Source of the DNA: Typha latifolia
Lineage: Eukaryota; Streptophyta; Magnoliopsida; Poales; Typhaceae
Length of the DNA: 64,000 nucleotides
Reading direction: 5' to 3'
Assembly: GCA_019914945.1 (NCBI GenBank)
Contig: CM034113.1
Coordinates: 8,722,850-8,786,849, forward strand
The translations under genes and the position numbers were made by a program. This document shows, in pieces, positions 12,339-26,100 of the stretch. The notes under the pieces are model-generated. The model was not told the DNA's origin, searched no databases, and was given only the letters and a program-made list of their open reading frames with translations. Positions within the stretch are counted from its first letter, which is position 1; the number at the start of each line of letters is the position of its first letter.

Positions 12339-15300
12339 TCACTGAGTGCAATCTGACAAGCCAGTTGCCGGAATACTAGGTTGGTGCAGGATGTTATTCG
12401 GCATGTTGATGTTACTAATATTTTGTGGTACTATACTGCTTCTGGCGGTTGGTTCCAGTAAGTGCACAAGTGATAAGAATATCTCCATCCTCGTCGTGTC
12501 CCTGTTTGCCTGTGTACAAAGCACACACAAATTGCTTAACGGGAAACAACTTTTTAATTAGTTGCTACAACCTATCAACAATCAGGAAAGATGCTAAGCC
12601 TAATGCATTTATCTCTGGACAAATGCTCAAGTACCATCAATCTGATTTAAGTCAAGAATACTAGATGCCGTACCTCAACAGCAAATCGTGCCCAGATTTT
12701 ATCTTTGCGTGTTTCCATCACCCCCTTCAAGATGGTCAATCCAAGTCCTCTAATGAAGTCAGCTATTTCCAGGAAGAACCCTCGCTCTTGACAAAGCATC
12801 TGTGCAGAAAATAATAAATATATGCATTATGAGTTGCGGCGTAACTCTAATATTTCAAATACATGTCGGATACAAAGTGCAAGAAAAGAAGCTAAGTTAC
12901 CTCTACTAGCATCTGGCGAGGTGGGTTCAGATCCTCAACAATGATTGGGCAGACCATAGACTGAGTACCAACTTCAAAAGCCCAAGTAGCACCCCCCTCA
13001 AAGTAGTCTCTCAAAAGCAAACCACCCTCCTCACCAATTACCTGTATTTAGACATGACAAGATTCTTCTTCTAAGAATCAAGTAACTGAATGTGATAATC
13101 TGTTCTGAGCAAGCTTTCATAAACCAAAGTTCTGAAACTTGCGCAGATCTACCGCATGAATCTAACTGGAAAATAACAATTGTTGCAAAGTTTGATGCAG
13201 ACCAACTTGAATAGGTTCATTACAAATAAAGAGTGGAACACAGTTGGTTTGTAAGTAGCTCTATACTTTTCTGAATACAATAACTTTTAAAGGTGGCCCA
13301 TTTCTTTGAGCAGCACAATGCCAGCCGTTTCAACGCACAATACAAGCCATCTCTGAAATGCTTTATATACTATTATTTGTACAAAGTACTAGTAGCTCAA
13401 AACATGCATAAATATGTGTCAAGTTCAGGTTTCTAATTTATCCGAGGAAAAAAAAATGACCATGTAAAACAATGCCCTATCTTCCATACCTTTCAGATGC
13501 CAGTCTTTAAAATTTTAAGAGGTTACATAGCAAACTAGATATACTTGTACCTTAGACTCTCCAGTGTCCTTGAGCTTGTCTGCATTCTTTGTCACACTTT
13601 GCAAGAAAAACATGTGTTTGATGGTCTTCTCCAATAAAGCATCGATGCTACACTGTTACTCCAAATAGCAAAAAAATAACAGAACAAGGATTAGTACTGC
13701 ACCATTCCAGAGTATGCATTAGAAAGTCACTAGTGATCATTGTGGACTTAGAAGTTGCAAGTAGCACCAAAATCACCTTTGCCCCATTGGGTACAATTTC
13801 TCGGAGTTCCTTGATACGGTCTTGTATCATCTGTCGGTCTTTTGGCCGTGGCCTAGGACTCTCTCCTGGTCTAGATCTCTTGCGATTTGGCTTACCTGTT
13901 ATGTCGAGCTTTTTACTATTTGAGGTTGACATACTATCACACGTCATGCTCTGACCACTTTCAACCCAAAGACGAATCTGTGATTTTTGAACAGTGCTTT
14001 GAGAATGAGAGCACTCTTCAGCTTTTGCCAGAAAGCTTGGTGGCTTAACATTATTACTTAAATCTGCTATCTCATTCTTAACAGGCACAGGAGGAAGACT
14101 AGATAACTCGTCTAGTTTGACCTCTGACAAGGTTACCAATCCATGGTTGGAAGAGCCATCATAACAAGGAGAACTATGAACAAATGTCAATGAAGTTTTA
14201 CATGATAGAGTATCATCTGAGCCATGCTTGGCACCCAGGTTGACATTTGAGATGACTGCATCCAATAGCTGATCACTATCAGCTACAGAGAAAATCCCAG
14301 AATGGGAGAATTCATCAGCTACCGAATTAATGACTGGCAGAGCATCAGAGAAATTTGAGAGAATAGAGGCATCTGCATCCAATCTCTGAGCATTTGCATC
14401 AACTCTAGATGCCAAAGCATTATCCAAAGTGCCACACATCTGTTGAAACTGGGGATCCAACAAATCAAACAGGTCACTTCCTGAAGTCTGCCCTAGAGGT
14501 AAGATCGAAGTTTTCTCCATTGGCATACATGGGATCTTGTGTCCATTCTTGTCCTTCACACTCTGCAAACTCATGATGGAACAAGAATCATTTGCTTCAT
14601 TATCAACAGTATGGATCTTTTGATCATGTTCAAAAGGATTTGAGTTCCACAATCCATGCTCCTGAAGGGTGCCAGCAAGAAAACTATGGCATGAACCTTG
14701 CATATCTGAACCAGATGGAGTTGCAGAAGCTTGAACTGAATTATTTCCATGTCTTTCCCCTTCTGCATTTGATACCGGTTGAGTATTCTGGCAAAAAGAT
14801 GATTGATTTTGCTGTTGATCCCCTGAAATATGATATTTGTGTTGTAAAATTTCAACTGTCTCTGCATTAGATAGGTTACCAGATGAGGCCCTGATGACTT
14901 TATTAGCGCCTTCAGGAGTCGATGTAAACTTTCCAATGTTGTTTTGCCTATCCGATAACTTGATACTTCCATGCAATGAGACAGTATTGGAATCTTCAGG
15001 CAAAATAGGGTTGTCACAACTATGGTTTTTTTGCTGAACTGCTTCAGTGTCGTCTAATGCACATGCTGCATCTTTTGCAAACTCCAACGACCTAGTATCA
15101 GGCATGAACAAGAGTGGTTCTTCCGGTGACATTAAGCTACAAGAAGCAAAATCTGTGTTCACAGTCGATGACTGAATTTGACTTTCAAATTTCATATCAT
15201 GAGGCAGTGCCTGCTGGCTAAAACTCAAATCATGCTTGGAATATATAACATCCAGCCCAACTGGTCGACCTATTAGCTGTCTCGTAGAATTATGGACAGG

Positions 15301-17796
15301 TTCAACTGAGGAGGAACTTATATCTGGATTAACTAAGGTGCTAGATGAAATAGCTATGCTTTTAACAGAGTCAGTGCTTGATATGAACTCTGAAGTTATA
15401 GATGGCATCCTCCCGGTTAGCTTTGAAGATAAAGAACAAGGAAACTCAGAAATTGATGTCGAGACTGGAACACAGTTTCTCCCCATGACAATTGAAGAAT
15501 GTGTCTGGTCCCTCGGGCTCAAAGATTTTTCAGTTGTATCAGATAAAAAATCCCCTGGTCGGCTATCTAGCTGTGAAAATAGACTTCTGACAAAGATTAC
15601 AAAACCAGTGTTCTCCATGACCTGCATATGGACAACACAGTTTAGCTTCAAGCTTTAGAGGCACTTAGTATAGGAAAGCAGAGAGTATGGTGATCTGAAC
15701 CTGTCAAAGATGCTTACTACCAACTATGAAATGCATGCATCAGTATAGTACAGCGAGTATGTTCATTACTTTGGCAGTACATATAGTATTGAAAACTCCA
15801 AAATAATGAAGCTGGGTTATTTTATTCCTGAGCTCACTGTTCCCAATAAATATTCAGTTTACACAGGAAAGCTTAAGCAAGAAACATACCGTCTGGGTAG
15901 AGCCAAGCTGTAAAACACCGTATGGTAGCACAGGGACAATTACGATGGTCTGGGTGAGGAGAAAACTTGTCACAAACTTAAGCGAGTGCAACAAATAAAA
16001 TTTTCAAGTCATGTATAATTAAAAGAGTGATGAAGAAATCTGCTGACCTGAATACCAGCTCCAAATTGGTGATTCATCTCAGCAGCAACCTATCAAAGTC
16101 AAAAGATGCTACTTTATTTCTTGCCAAAGTGCCATCCAAAATACAACTTAAAGTCCCAGGAAGAGAAAGAAATCATCAAACTTTTATATTAGTGCTGTCA
16201 ATCACTCAATCAGATATCAGCATACTATATGTACACCACAATGTGGATGAAGTATGCATGCAGCCAAATGAACCACATAGTGCATATGTGGTTCGCAGGT
16301 GCAGTGCATATGCAGTTAAAGCTAAATAGGTCGAGAAATTATTCAGTTGATTAAGTATGTGAATATAAAAAGGAAAACGAATGAAAAGATAATCTAGAAA
16401 GTGGGAAGGTACCAAATAGTTATTGCATTGATATAGCTCTAAATTTATAATTCAAGTGGCTAAAGGCTTCCACAGCTGCAGTGCATTGGGTGACAAGATG
16501 TATACAACCTCACTCTGGTTTCTGGAAAAAGTTGCATTGACCCTAAATTGAATTCCAAATTGGAGGTCAAAAGTACAAACTTTACCTTGGATGAAGTTCC
16601 ATAACCGTTGAAGGCATCGCGAAGTATCCACTGATAATTTCCAGTAAAAGCAGCTTCACCAACTATCCTGAAAACAAGAATCCATTGGACACCCATCATA
16701 AATGTGATTAAAATCTAATTAAAGCAACTAAAATTAAGATCTAAGGCAACAGTGCAGAGAGAGGTTCCAACAAAGACGATAAGAACAAAGTTCTTACTGA
16801 CCCGTCTCCTACAACATGAACCTGTGAGATCATTGTTCTGTTAACCAGCAAATGCACACTGTCCTTCGCTTGACTACCAAGTTCAGCAAGCTGATCATTG
16901 TTCAACTTCCTAGCCATTCCGTGTTCTTTGAGCAGTAAATTAAAAGCTTCAATCCCCGAAGTGCCCGGTGCCTGTCCACAGTACCCGTCCTCCCAAGCCA
17001 AATGCCTGCAAAAAATGCGAAACAAAACTCCAAATCTTCAAGGTTCATCCAAAGGGTAAATTTTGAAATAACTGTAAACAACTTCAGCTAGAATTGTCCT
17101 CAAGTGAATTCTTAGTTTTCTAAGAGAAGCAGAAAACCTGCTTTCAAAATCGAGTCTATCTCATTTTACAGGGCTATATCTCACTTCAAACAGAAACTCG
17201 TGGTAGTCGTCACAAGGTTAAAAAACATGAAAATTTAACTGATATCGGAAAAGAAAATTTCTTCTTTCCACTTATAGCTATTAATTGAAGAAGCATATCA
17301 CCCCATCTTTTTCAAAGACTCCCTTTTCCCAAAAACTCTCCTTTTCTCCAGCCTCCCCAGAGGGAAAAAGAGAAAATAAAGCAACAAAAGTTACATCTTT
17401 TTATAGCAAAGGACTGGGTTCTCGCTTCTTTGCAATTAATTAGACAAGCCAAACTACTTCTCCCGTTTTACTAACAATGTATTGGTAGTGAAACAAAGAA
17501 AGTCGAATCTTTTCAGAATCTATCAAGCTTATCAAAACGATATAACACCGAGAAAACACGAGACAGCAAGAAATCAAGAAAACCATTTTTTTTCGCCACC
17601 AACTAAACTAGGAAAATAAGCCCTAATCCGTCAAACTAGGATAAGGACCAAACAAATAAACAACAAGAAAGAAGAAAAATAGCAAGAATTCATCTTACAT
17701 CTGATGATGGAACCCAACCGACTTCCAGAAAACAGCATAGGACCACCCGATCTCCACACAGAGGCGCCTCAGCGCGTCTCTCAGGGGAAACCCCAT
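12339..17796 (-). CDS. LHW-like: LONESOME HIGHWAY-like bHLH transcription factor
   Basis: A bHLH regulator of the LHW clade, which dimerises with TMO5-type bHLH proteins to drive vascular cell divisions and cytokinin production. Exons in order: 17796-17699, 17005-16802, 16667-16586, 16089-16048, 15949-15890, 15621-13777, 13652-13551, 13041-12901, 12799-12674 and 12509-12339, 956 residues, all phases consistent. The start MGFPLRDALRRLCVEIGWSY opens the bHLH-MYC_N domain (about 5-160), which includes WEDGYC and GEAAFTGNYQWIL. A long, Ser-rich middle is encoded by one 1,845-bp exon. The atypical bHLH (about 745-800) reads RKRSRPGESPRPRPKDRQ then IKELREIVPNGAKCSIDALL, followed by a C-terminal ACT-like region (EIADFIRGLGLTILKGVMET). 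At exon 2 the donor GTCAGT at 16801, not the stronger-looking GTAAG four bases on, is required by frame. LHW itself or an LHL paralogue cannot be separated by eye. Confidence 0.93.
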
Positions 17797-18060
17797 CTTA
17801 CGACCGGTTCTCGATCAAAACCCTAATCTAAGCCGAGAGGAGACCGAAAGCAGCTTCCTTGGAGGCAAAATCCTAGAGAGAGAGAGAAAGAGGGAAAGAG
17901 GTAAACCGAGGCAGGTAAAGCACCGCCGTGCTCCGGCGAAGTCCACCGCCGGCCTAGCTCCCACGGCAAGATCCCCGACCGGCCTGCTTCGCCCTCAATC
18001 CGCCGCCGCGCTCCGCCCTACCCGCCGCCGCTGCCGCCGCCGGTCTCCGGCCACCCATGG
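17797..18060 (-). promoter_or_regulatory. 5'UTR and core promoter of the LHW-like gene
   Basis: Read on the minus strand, this GC-rich segment just upstream of the ATG carries a CT-rich tract (17876-17900). The extended CCG/GCC-rich block at 17935-18055 is typical of a plant 5'UTR. No clear TATA box was seen. Confidence 0.45.
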
Positions 18061-21000
18061 ACAAACCGAATGGAGAGAAGGGAGTGGGGGAGAGAGTGAG
18101 AGAGAGAACTCAAGAGCGCTTTTGGAGGCAGGGGAGAATTATAACAGGGAGGGCCTTTCTCGGAACGGTCTTAAACCTCCTTTGGGTTACCCGAGACAGC
18201 CATCATTCCCTCCATCGGGGGCAAAACCGGAACCCGAGGAATTAATCTTACCAAAATTTTCATACAGAACCCTACATTTAAGTAATTTCTGTTTCTATTT
18301 TACAAATAACACCCTAGGTTAAAAAGTAATTTGGTAACTGCAGTAGTACAGATGCCTTAGCTTGAAACCAAAAATGACTCCCTTTCTTTCTTTTTTTGAC
18401 TTATTAACAGTAGAACAGTCTCTTGCATATAAAATAGGGTCTCATCTGAAACTTTTCCACTCTGTGTTAAGTGTACTTATGACACTAAGTATGCGACATA
18501 AAACTCCACAGGGCTTAGCGGATTAGATTTATTTGACGGCAAACGAACGGTCAGATTTGATCCCCGCATACGAAGCTCTCTGCGGAAGCGTGACACGAAT
18601 CATGGCTCTCCACTTTGTGGTCGGCTTTTGTCTCGAGGCGAACTTTTTTTTTTTTCCTTCGAATTATTTAAATAAAATAAATGATGAATTTTCGTGCTTA
18701 GCTTTCGGGTGTTCAGAGATGTCGTGGACCAAAAGGGTACGCCCTTCGGTTCATAATTACATTTTCGCCCCGCCTCTTATCGCAAATATTACGAAAGAAG
18801 CCACCAAGGCTTTGCTTAATTAGTTTTGGTTATAAAACAGGGGTGCACTGTTTTAATTGGTGGGTGAGTAATTTTAGAGTAATTTAGGGGGTGTTGTGGG
18901 AAAAACGAGTGGTTCATGAGGCTGCCACGGCAGAGGTTGTCTGTCACCTTTCATTTATATATTTTTTTTCTTCTTTCTTCTTTCTTCTTTCTTCTTTCTT
19001 CTTTTTCTCTCTCTTTTAAAGCCTTAGTCCCTTTTCTTAAGTTTGTTAATCAAGTTGTTGATCTATGGTTAGCATAAACAGGCTAACAAATTTGTCCACT
19101 ATTTACTTTCTCTATCCTAAAAATGCCATTAAGTTGGCCCATGTAAAACCACAATCTTTATCAAAATTCTTATCATTGCTCTGTTATTAGTGAACTTTGC
19201 TCTATAAGCATCACACTCTTAATGCATATATAGAGAGAGATAACAAGAAGGGTAATTGAAGTTGGGATAATGGTAAATCCTCTAGTGGAAGCTGGTAACC
19301 CATTGTGCTCCATGATGGTGATGTGAGGCATAATAGCCAAGATGAATTGTTGGACCAGAGCCCCAAACTAAAGGGAATTCTGAGAGGGAGGATAGTTGGA
19401 AAAAGAAAGGAAAAAAAAACAAAAGGAGATGAAAGGAACAACCCACTAGAAGCCATATCTGTGTGAGAATCTTGACCTTGGCGTTCATCAAATGATACAA
19501 CAACACAATAGAAAGCACAAGTCTTGATTTGAAGGGAGCCTTTTGTTTTTTATATATATAAACACACACACACACACAGTTGCATAGAGATATATCACTG
19601 TAGTCTTTCTATGGGGCCGAGTACTAAGATCAGGCCATGATATTATTAGCCAGAGAAAGGGGAAAAGGAAAGATGGATGAATTTCTATCCATTTTCACTC
19701 GCAATGGATTGTTAGGGGGCTCCCACATCTATATTTTAGATGATTTTGAGAGGCCCACCAAAAGTAGGGGTGGGGGTGGGGGTGGATGATAGGTGATGAT
19801 CATGATGTGTTTGTTTCCCCCTTATTTTTGTTTGGTATCGATTGAAGTCCTAATTATGGAGGCCAAGAAAGGTGAAAGGGGCATAGAGCATTATGGAAAG
19901 ACTAAAGAGGTTTGGTAGGTGAAATTTTTTTTTTTGCGTTTCCCCCATTCCCCACCACTCTCGTTTCCCCCAATCCAGAATGGTCCCTTCCTTTTTGCCC
20001 TGGTTGCTGCCGTATCCAAGCTTCTCACCCCTTTTCTTTTTTTCTCTTTTTTTCCCACCTTAAAATCTGTTGCATTTATTATTATATCCATGTCGTTTCC
20101 GACAAGCCGCAAGAATACGAGGGGAAACGTGTCGAATGGGGAAGAAGGAACAATTGGATCTAATCTTAGGGATAGATATTGTTCGCTGCCAAATTTTTGG
20201 ATCTATCGGAGAGACACTAATGACTGTGTGAGAGGAGAATTTAGTGAAAGAGTCTTATCGAGTCTAATGGTCGGCTGCAGTGATAATAATTTACTAACTA
20301 ATCGTTTTGACCAACTCTAAACTTGATTTGCTAACCAAGAAAATTGCTAGTGGTCGAGCAGTTAAAGCCATCTGGTGGTAGTTGGATACTTTATAAAGAA
20401 TATATAACCATCGCCACTTGTAAAAGAATATTTATATATAATAAATGTACATATATTAGTAAGTTTATTGTCATATGGAAATTATAGAAAAAAAAAGGGG
20501 GATTTAGTTGTTAAATTCACAAAGACCGGAAAATAGTAAAATTGTAGGGTGTGAATTGAAAATTTTCCCTAAATGTTACTTATTATAGGGTCTTTTGGAT
20601 TTCAAAAGAGTACCTGGGCCTGGCCTAAATTGAATTTAAGGCCCAACTTTTAATTTCACATATAGGCATATATCTGAAAACTAAGCGAGTATAAACCTTG
20701 ATAACATACCCTTATTCTCGTATAAGATAAGAAACTACAAATAGAGCATTATTAAAATATGAATTATTCGAGGATAGAAAACAGCTTTTCTGCAATAAAT
20801 TATGTATATACCGTCATAACTTCTAGAAAGCACTACTCCAAAGTTGCAGAATAAGATATGCTGATAGGTATGGATAAGAAACCATATGGGATGAATAATC
20901 TATCATCCGTATTCTAGAGATATATAGATATCATAGAGGTGGGTGTTTGCTGTACAAATTGGAAGAAAAAAAAAGAAATAAAAGAGCAGCACTATCAGAG

Positions 21001-21613
21001 TTGGTCTTTTGAGCTGTTCCCCACTACAACTCAACTGAGGCAAAGAAAGATATGGACCATTAGTTCCAATAAAAAGATATAAAGATGGATAAAAAGAGAG
21101 CTGGAAACAAACGAAGCTTTAGTATATTCCATAGTGGATTCCTTATATCAGACTGTAATCATGCACTACCTTCATTTAGTTTGTCCTTTTTTTTATTATC
21201 AAATTACATGTAAAAGCTAAGTTTGGATGATTAGAGTCAGTAACAGTTTAAAGCTGGATATGTAAGTGTTGTTGTTACCTTTAAGGGCACCTAGTTAGCT
21301 ATGGAAAGCTCATATTTTGAGTTACTTTGTACTCTCTTGTTCTAGGTTATTTGGTGCCATTGATGAATAATTAAAATCTAGTGCAGTCCGCTATTATTAT
21401 TTTTCTTATTGATCGTAAGCTTACAGACTGTAGGCTAGATAAATAAATTAGTTATTTATAATATATATGCTAGACAATTAAGTGAACTTTTTTATGAATT
21501 GTATATAACGCTGATGAAAATTTTATTAAATATCAGCTCTAATATTTAATTAATTAATATTAACTCACATAAATTGAGGAGAGTCAAGCACTAATTTACT
21601 AGTGTGATCGTGT
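18061..21613. other. gene-free spacer
   Basis: No supported gene. It contains a (TTCTTTC)n tract at about 18968-19005, (AC)n at about 19562-19579 and short copies of the AAATAACACC repeat motif near 18303. The open frame at 19919-20320 (133 codons) is T/C-rich, has no domain and is not believed. Confidence 0.5.
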
Positions 21614-21900
21614 GTTTTTTTTTTTTTTTTTGACAAACATGTCGTAGCCCTCGTTTCATTGAAACTTAAAAAAGACATTAATTTCCCACCAAATACAACA
21701 AAGAATCTCCATCAACCAAATATAACACCACCAAAATTCCCGGAGTTTTACCAGCACCTACCGGATCTTAATAGTAACAAGACAAACCTTCCTATTGAAC
21801 TGACCTCAAAAGTCCCACATAACCATAATTAACAAATACACCGAGATAAATCCTGCCCCATTCCAAAACAACATAGAGATAAAGGGAAAAACAAGCAACT
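21614..21900 (-). mobile_element. probable 3' end of a retroposon (LINE-like), poly-T on + strand
   Basis: A T18 run at about 21615-21632 is followed directly by a segment that reads, on the minus strand, as TTTCAATGAAACGAGGG, then an A-tail. This arrangement is typical of 5'-truncated plant LINE insertions. No coding domain is retained and I could not find a secure target-site duplication, so the far boundary is approximate. Confidence 0.4.
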
Positions 21901-22491
21901 GCAAAATAACACAGAGAAGAAGCAACTTTCCACAGTGATCTCTTGTCTAGATCACCAAGTCGTTCACAGTACGTGTAAACTAAGGCATTGGGATGCCACT
22001 AGTCTATGGTGAAGAAAATAAGGTTAAAAAAGTGAGAAAGAGAGAGAAAGAAATAAGACCTTTATTTGAATAAATACGAGTGGAAGATGAGCCAGTTCTT
22101 GGTGTGTGTTGCCACGTGTCAGGAAGATAAATTTGCAAGCTCGTGCTTTGGCTTTACGAAAATGATCCAGTTATCCACAAGTTGTTATTTGCCTTTTGCA
22201 ATATAGGGCCTAGATAGAAAAGGGATAAGAGATAAATAAAAAATAAAAATAAAAAAACTAGATTTTTACGTGGGTCACGGAGAGTTGTTTATCCAATCCA
22301 GCTCTGACACTTGTGGCACAAGCATCGGTTTGTACACCTCCAGCATTGAGTCTGATCATGAACTCAAGCTGAGAAAGAGGTCAAATTATTCTTTTGATAG
22401 GGTTTATAATGAAAAATTACGATCCTTTTTTTGCCCTCTTGACACACACCAACAAAACAATTGCACTGGCAAGAGAAATTGCAACATATCT

Positions 22492-22529
<38 letters not shown>

Positions 22530-23163
22530 CATAAAAATGGAAGGAATCAATTCTCCAGTACCTGATAGTGATTCTAAGCGAGGATTGATCAAATAAATGC
22601 AGAGCACCTGTTACTGTCCAACTTAATAGACTATTACACCGACTAAAAAGAATAAAAAGATGAGACTACTAGTAAACACCAAATTGGAGAAATGCAATTG
22701 GCATCAGTTACACGAGCAGAAGAATTACCTTCCATATCAAACGGTAGCTTGAGAACTGCAAGCAAGGAGCCAGCCCCTGATGCCAAGAGGCTATGCCAGT
22801 GAAGTGACCAGCTTGACAAGGATAACATCAGGTTCACATGCATGGACTATTGACAGACAACTTCCATTTCAGCAATTCGATGGAAAAATGTAAAAAGCTC
22901 CAGATCAAATGAATACATGTTAGTGGTAACCCTGCATGCGTTCTGACTGGCATGCTTAAGAACACTACAGACACGATGATCCAAAGGAGGAAATGATCGG
23001 TTTTTTCTCCCCTATTCACAACTCGGTGAGATTAGTACAGGAAATGGATCAGTAGGTAGAAATTAGTGTGGATCATATTATCATGCACATGTTAACAGAA
23101 AAACACTCAATCGATACCAAAAGGTAGTATAAACAACACAATAACGGTACAGATGGCTGCATC
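21901..23163. other. spacer and 3' flank of DGD1
   Basis: No supported gene. (TA)n lies at about 22496-22526. The part nearest 23163 is probably DGD1 3'UTR. Confidence 0.5.
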
Positions 23164-26100
23164 TTACCAGCCATAAACAGGATTCTGTACTTGAGGTGGC
23201 AAGAGGTGCAGATCGATACAATGCTGTTTATCATAATCGCGTGAACCAGGTATTGCTCCTGTGGCCAACCTTAGGATCTCATTACCTGTGAGACAATAAT
23301 GAGCAAATGCGAGTCCTCCGTCGACCATACCTGACAAATTCGGCATGGAGACTGACTTCTTCATGATATTCTTAGGATTTGCACCTTCTCTCGACACATT
23401 GCTGTCGCTACTCAGAACCTTGTCAAGTTCCGAATATTCCATAAATCTCTGGGTCGCAGCCTCCCATGATAGGTGATATCTTTCCTCAGGGGTGAGGGGT
23501 TGAGGCTCACTAGCCATAGCCTCTTTCACTCTTGCAACAAAATCCTCTGTTGTTTTGTATGTCAAACAGTTAGGGAAGGACCTGAAGAAATCATTTGATG
23601 GGTGATCTGTACAAATAACAAATTTCCCCATGGCAAGAGCCTCAGCAGTTGCTGTGCAGAGGACGTCACTAACACTTGGATTTATGAAAACCTTGTATCT
23701 GAGAATCCACAAAAGAACACATTATAGCTCCACAACTAATGAAAAGAATATATAATTGAATTATATCATGGTTTTTCCATGAATCCTTACCCATGAAGTG
23801 AATCATCTGCATGATCCCTTCCTTTAAGGAAGTTAAGATTTAGGTCCAACTTCCTGGCAGCCGATTGGACTTCATGTGAATCTTCGCCATTTCCATATAT
23901 ATCCAACTTGAAATCTTCCAAGTCATTTTTGTGCTTTGCCAGCAAATCTATCAGTTCTCTGTAACCTTTGGCCCAGACCATCTTCCCCAAAAAGTATGCT
24001 CCTTTGGAGAATGCCTGCTCCCCACGCTCCCTTTCAGCTGCTATTTTCTCCCCAACCTTGAGAAATTTGGGGTTCACACCATGGACATTGCAAATGACAG
24101 ACTTAGGTAGATCTTGAGTTGCTGCAGAAAGGCGCAATACCTACATAATGCCACAGGACACAGATCACTAATTAGTTAAGAACACACGATAAAATTTATA
24201 CTTACTGCCGTCGAATTGACAGAAAAAGGCAGTTGCTGATGACACCATTCTCATCAAATAAAGCCATTTGGACCTCTTAACAGGGCGCAAAATATATTCG
24301 GTCAAGAGAGCGTGCATTAGGAACAGCAGAAGATCAGAATATGATACCTTGTGGCAGTATGCTCTGGCGATCAAATTGTTTATATGTTTGACAAAGAAAG
24401 CTTGGATAGCACCATTCTTCTCCCTTTTGATATATTCCAGGTAATTTGTATGAACTACACCAACTACATGGTTGAACGTATCTGTCCAACGTTTACCATG
24501 ATGGTACCAGTTTAAGTGCTCTGGTTCTTCCAGTATGGCGATATCAGCCTCCTTACGGGAAATAAATTGTGAGGTGTCCCCAGCAGGGATGATGCTTCGT
24601 CTTTCTTTAGCAAACTATAATAAAATAAAGTCCACTATTAAGAATTCTTGAAAACTGATAAAAGTATTAGGATGAGATATAATGAATTAAATGACTACCT
24701 TTCCAGGATAAAAGGATATCTTGAAATCTGCTTTAAAGCCAACCCTTTCCTCCAGCCAATTTCTAATATAAGCTTCCTGCTCCTCTGGGGAGTTAAAAGT
24801 CATACTGTTAGGATATACCAGCTCTTGGTCTGACTTGCAAAGCCAAGGGACCATTAAGGTTACATTCTGCTTGGCTGTTCTAGCCAAATATGCAGCTCGG
24901 AACAATGGATTTACAGCGGTTCCTGTCATCCAGGGAAGACTAGCCGTTGTTACAATTGCAACATGCCGCTTCTTGTCTGTACTCTCATGTTTTGCTGCAT
25001 CATTCCACAATCCACCATCATAGTGATGACCCGTACTTTGTAGCACACTGGCTATTCTCAAGTCAAGTTCATCATTGATGTTCTCATTTCTGAGCAATGA
25101 TTCCTCACTAGCAGAAAGTGAATGAGATACAAGGTAGTCTTTCTGTTTGCTGCAAAGAACTTCCACTATTTTGTCACATATATCTGCACCCAAAATGGTT
25201 ACCGAGTATAAGATACAATAGCTTACCATATCAATAATGAGGCAAAAGACACTGTTAAAAGTAACAGAGGTATAAGTCTAAGATAATGCCGAGAAGAATT
25301 TAAAAAAAAAGCACCACAACTCCAGATAATACATGCAAAACCAGAGTATTGGCAATCGTACCTCTCCATTACTAGCCTATTTTTGCCTACCAGCATAAGC
25401 TGTCATCAACAAATATGGTACATAGTTTGCCTATGGGTCTAGGCAGGCAACGGCCTTACACTATACATAAAAATGGGACATATGTTGCATATGATTACAG
25501 TAGGAGGATTTTGCAAGATGTGCTGTATGACTATCTATGTGTAAACCTGACTTCGTGGCACAAAATATATCTGGCTAGAGATCTCCCACTATCATTATTC
25601 ATATGTAAGCCTGACTTCCTGGCTTGAAATATCTGGCTAAGAGATCTCTCTGGAACAATAGCAGCTATTACTTAACATCCGACTAGTTTTGTTATTCAAT
25701 CAAAAGAGGGAAACAGAAAACAGGGAAGCTACATACAAAATGTAGTGATTGGTTTACTGCAAACTCAAGGACAGAAGGAAAACATGAAGTCTACTATGAC
25801 AACACAAATGTGAAAAAACTAAAAAAGTCAGGAAATATTTCACAGCAGGAAATAAGTTTTTTCTTTCTTTTTCATTTCTGTACCTCTTCTTATACCGAGC
25901 TGATCAAATAACGGTCCAGATTGCTTAACAAAATATGCCAATAGCTCAGGTAGATCCAAAGGCAGAATTTCCTGCATTAGATGGTTTGAATCCATTAGAA
26001 AATGCATAAAGCAAACCGTCAGAGTATAATTGAACAATCATTCAAAGTTTCAAACTACGTCTCCTATTCCAAAAGGCAAGATTGCCACTATTTCTGTACA

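Noticed and set aside
19523..19544. miR159/miR319-like string TTTGAAGGGAGCC
   Set aside because: Only part of the miRNA matches and no complementary star arm was found in the roughly 200 bases upstream on this strand, so no precursor hairpin is supported.
19919..20320. 133-codon plus-strand open frame
   Set aside because: Phe/Pro/Ser-rich translation of a T/C tract, no domain, no splice partners, different composition from real genes here.
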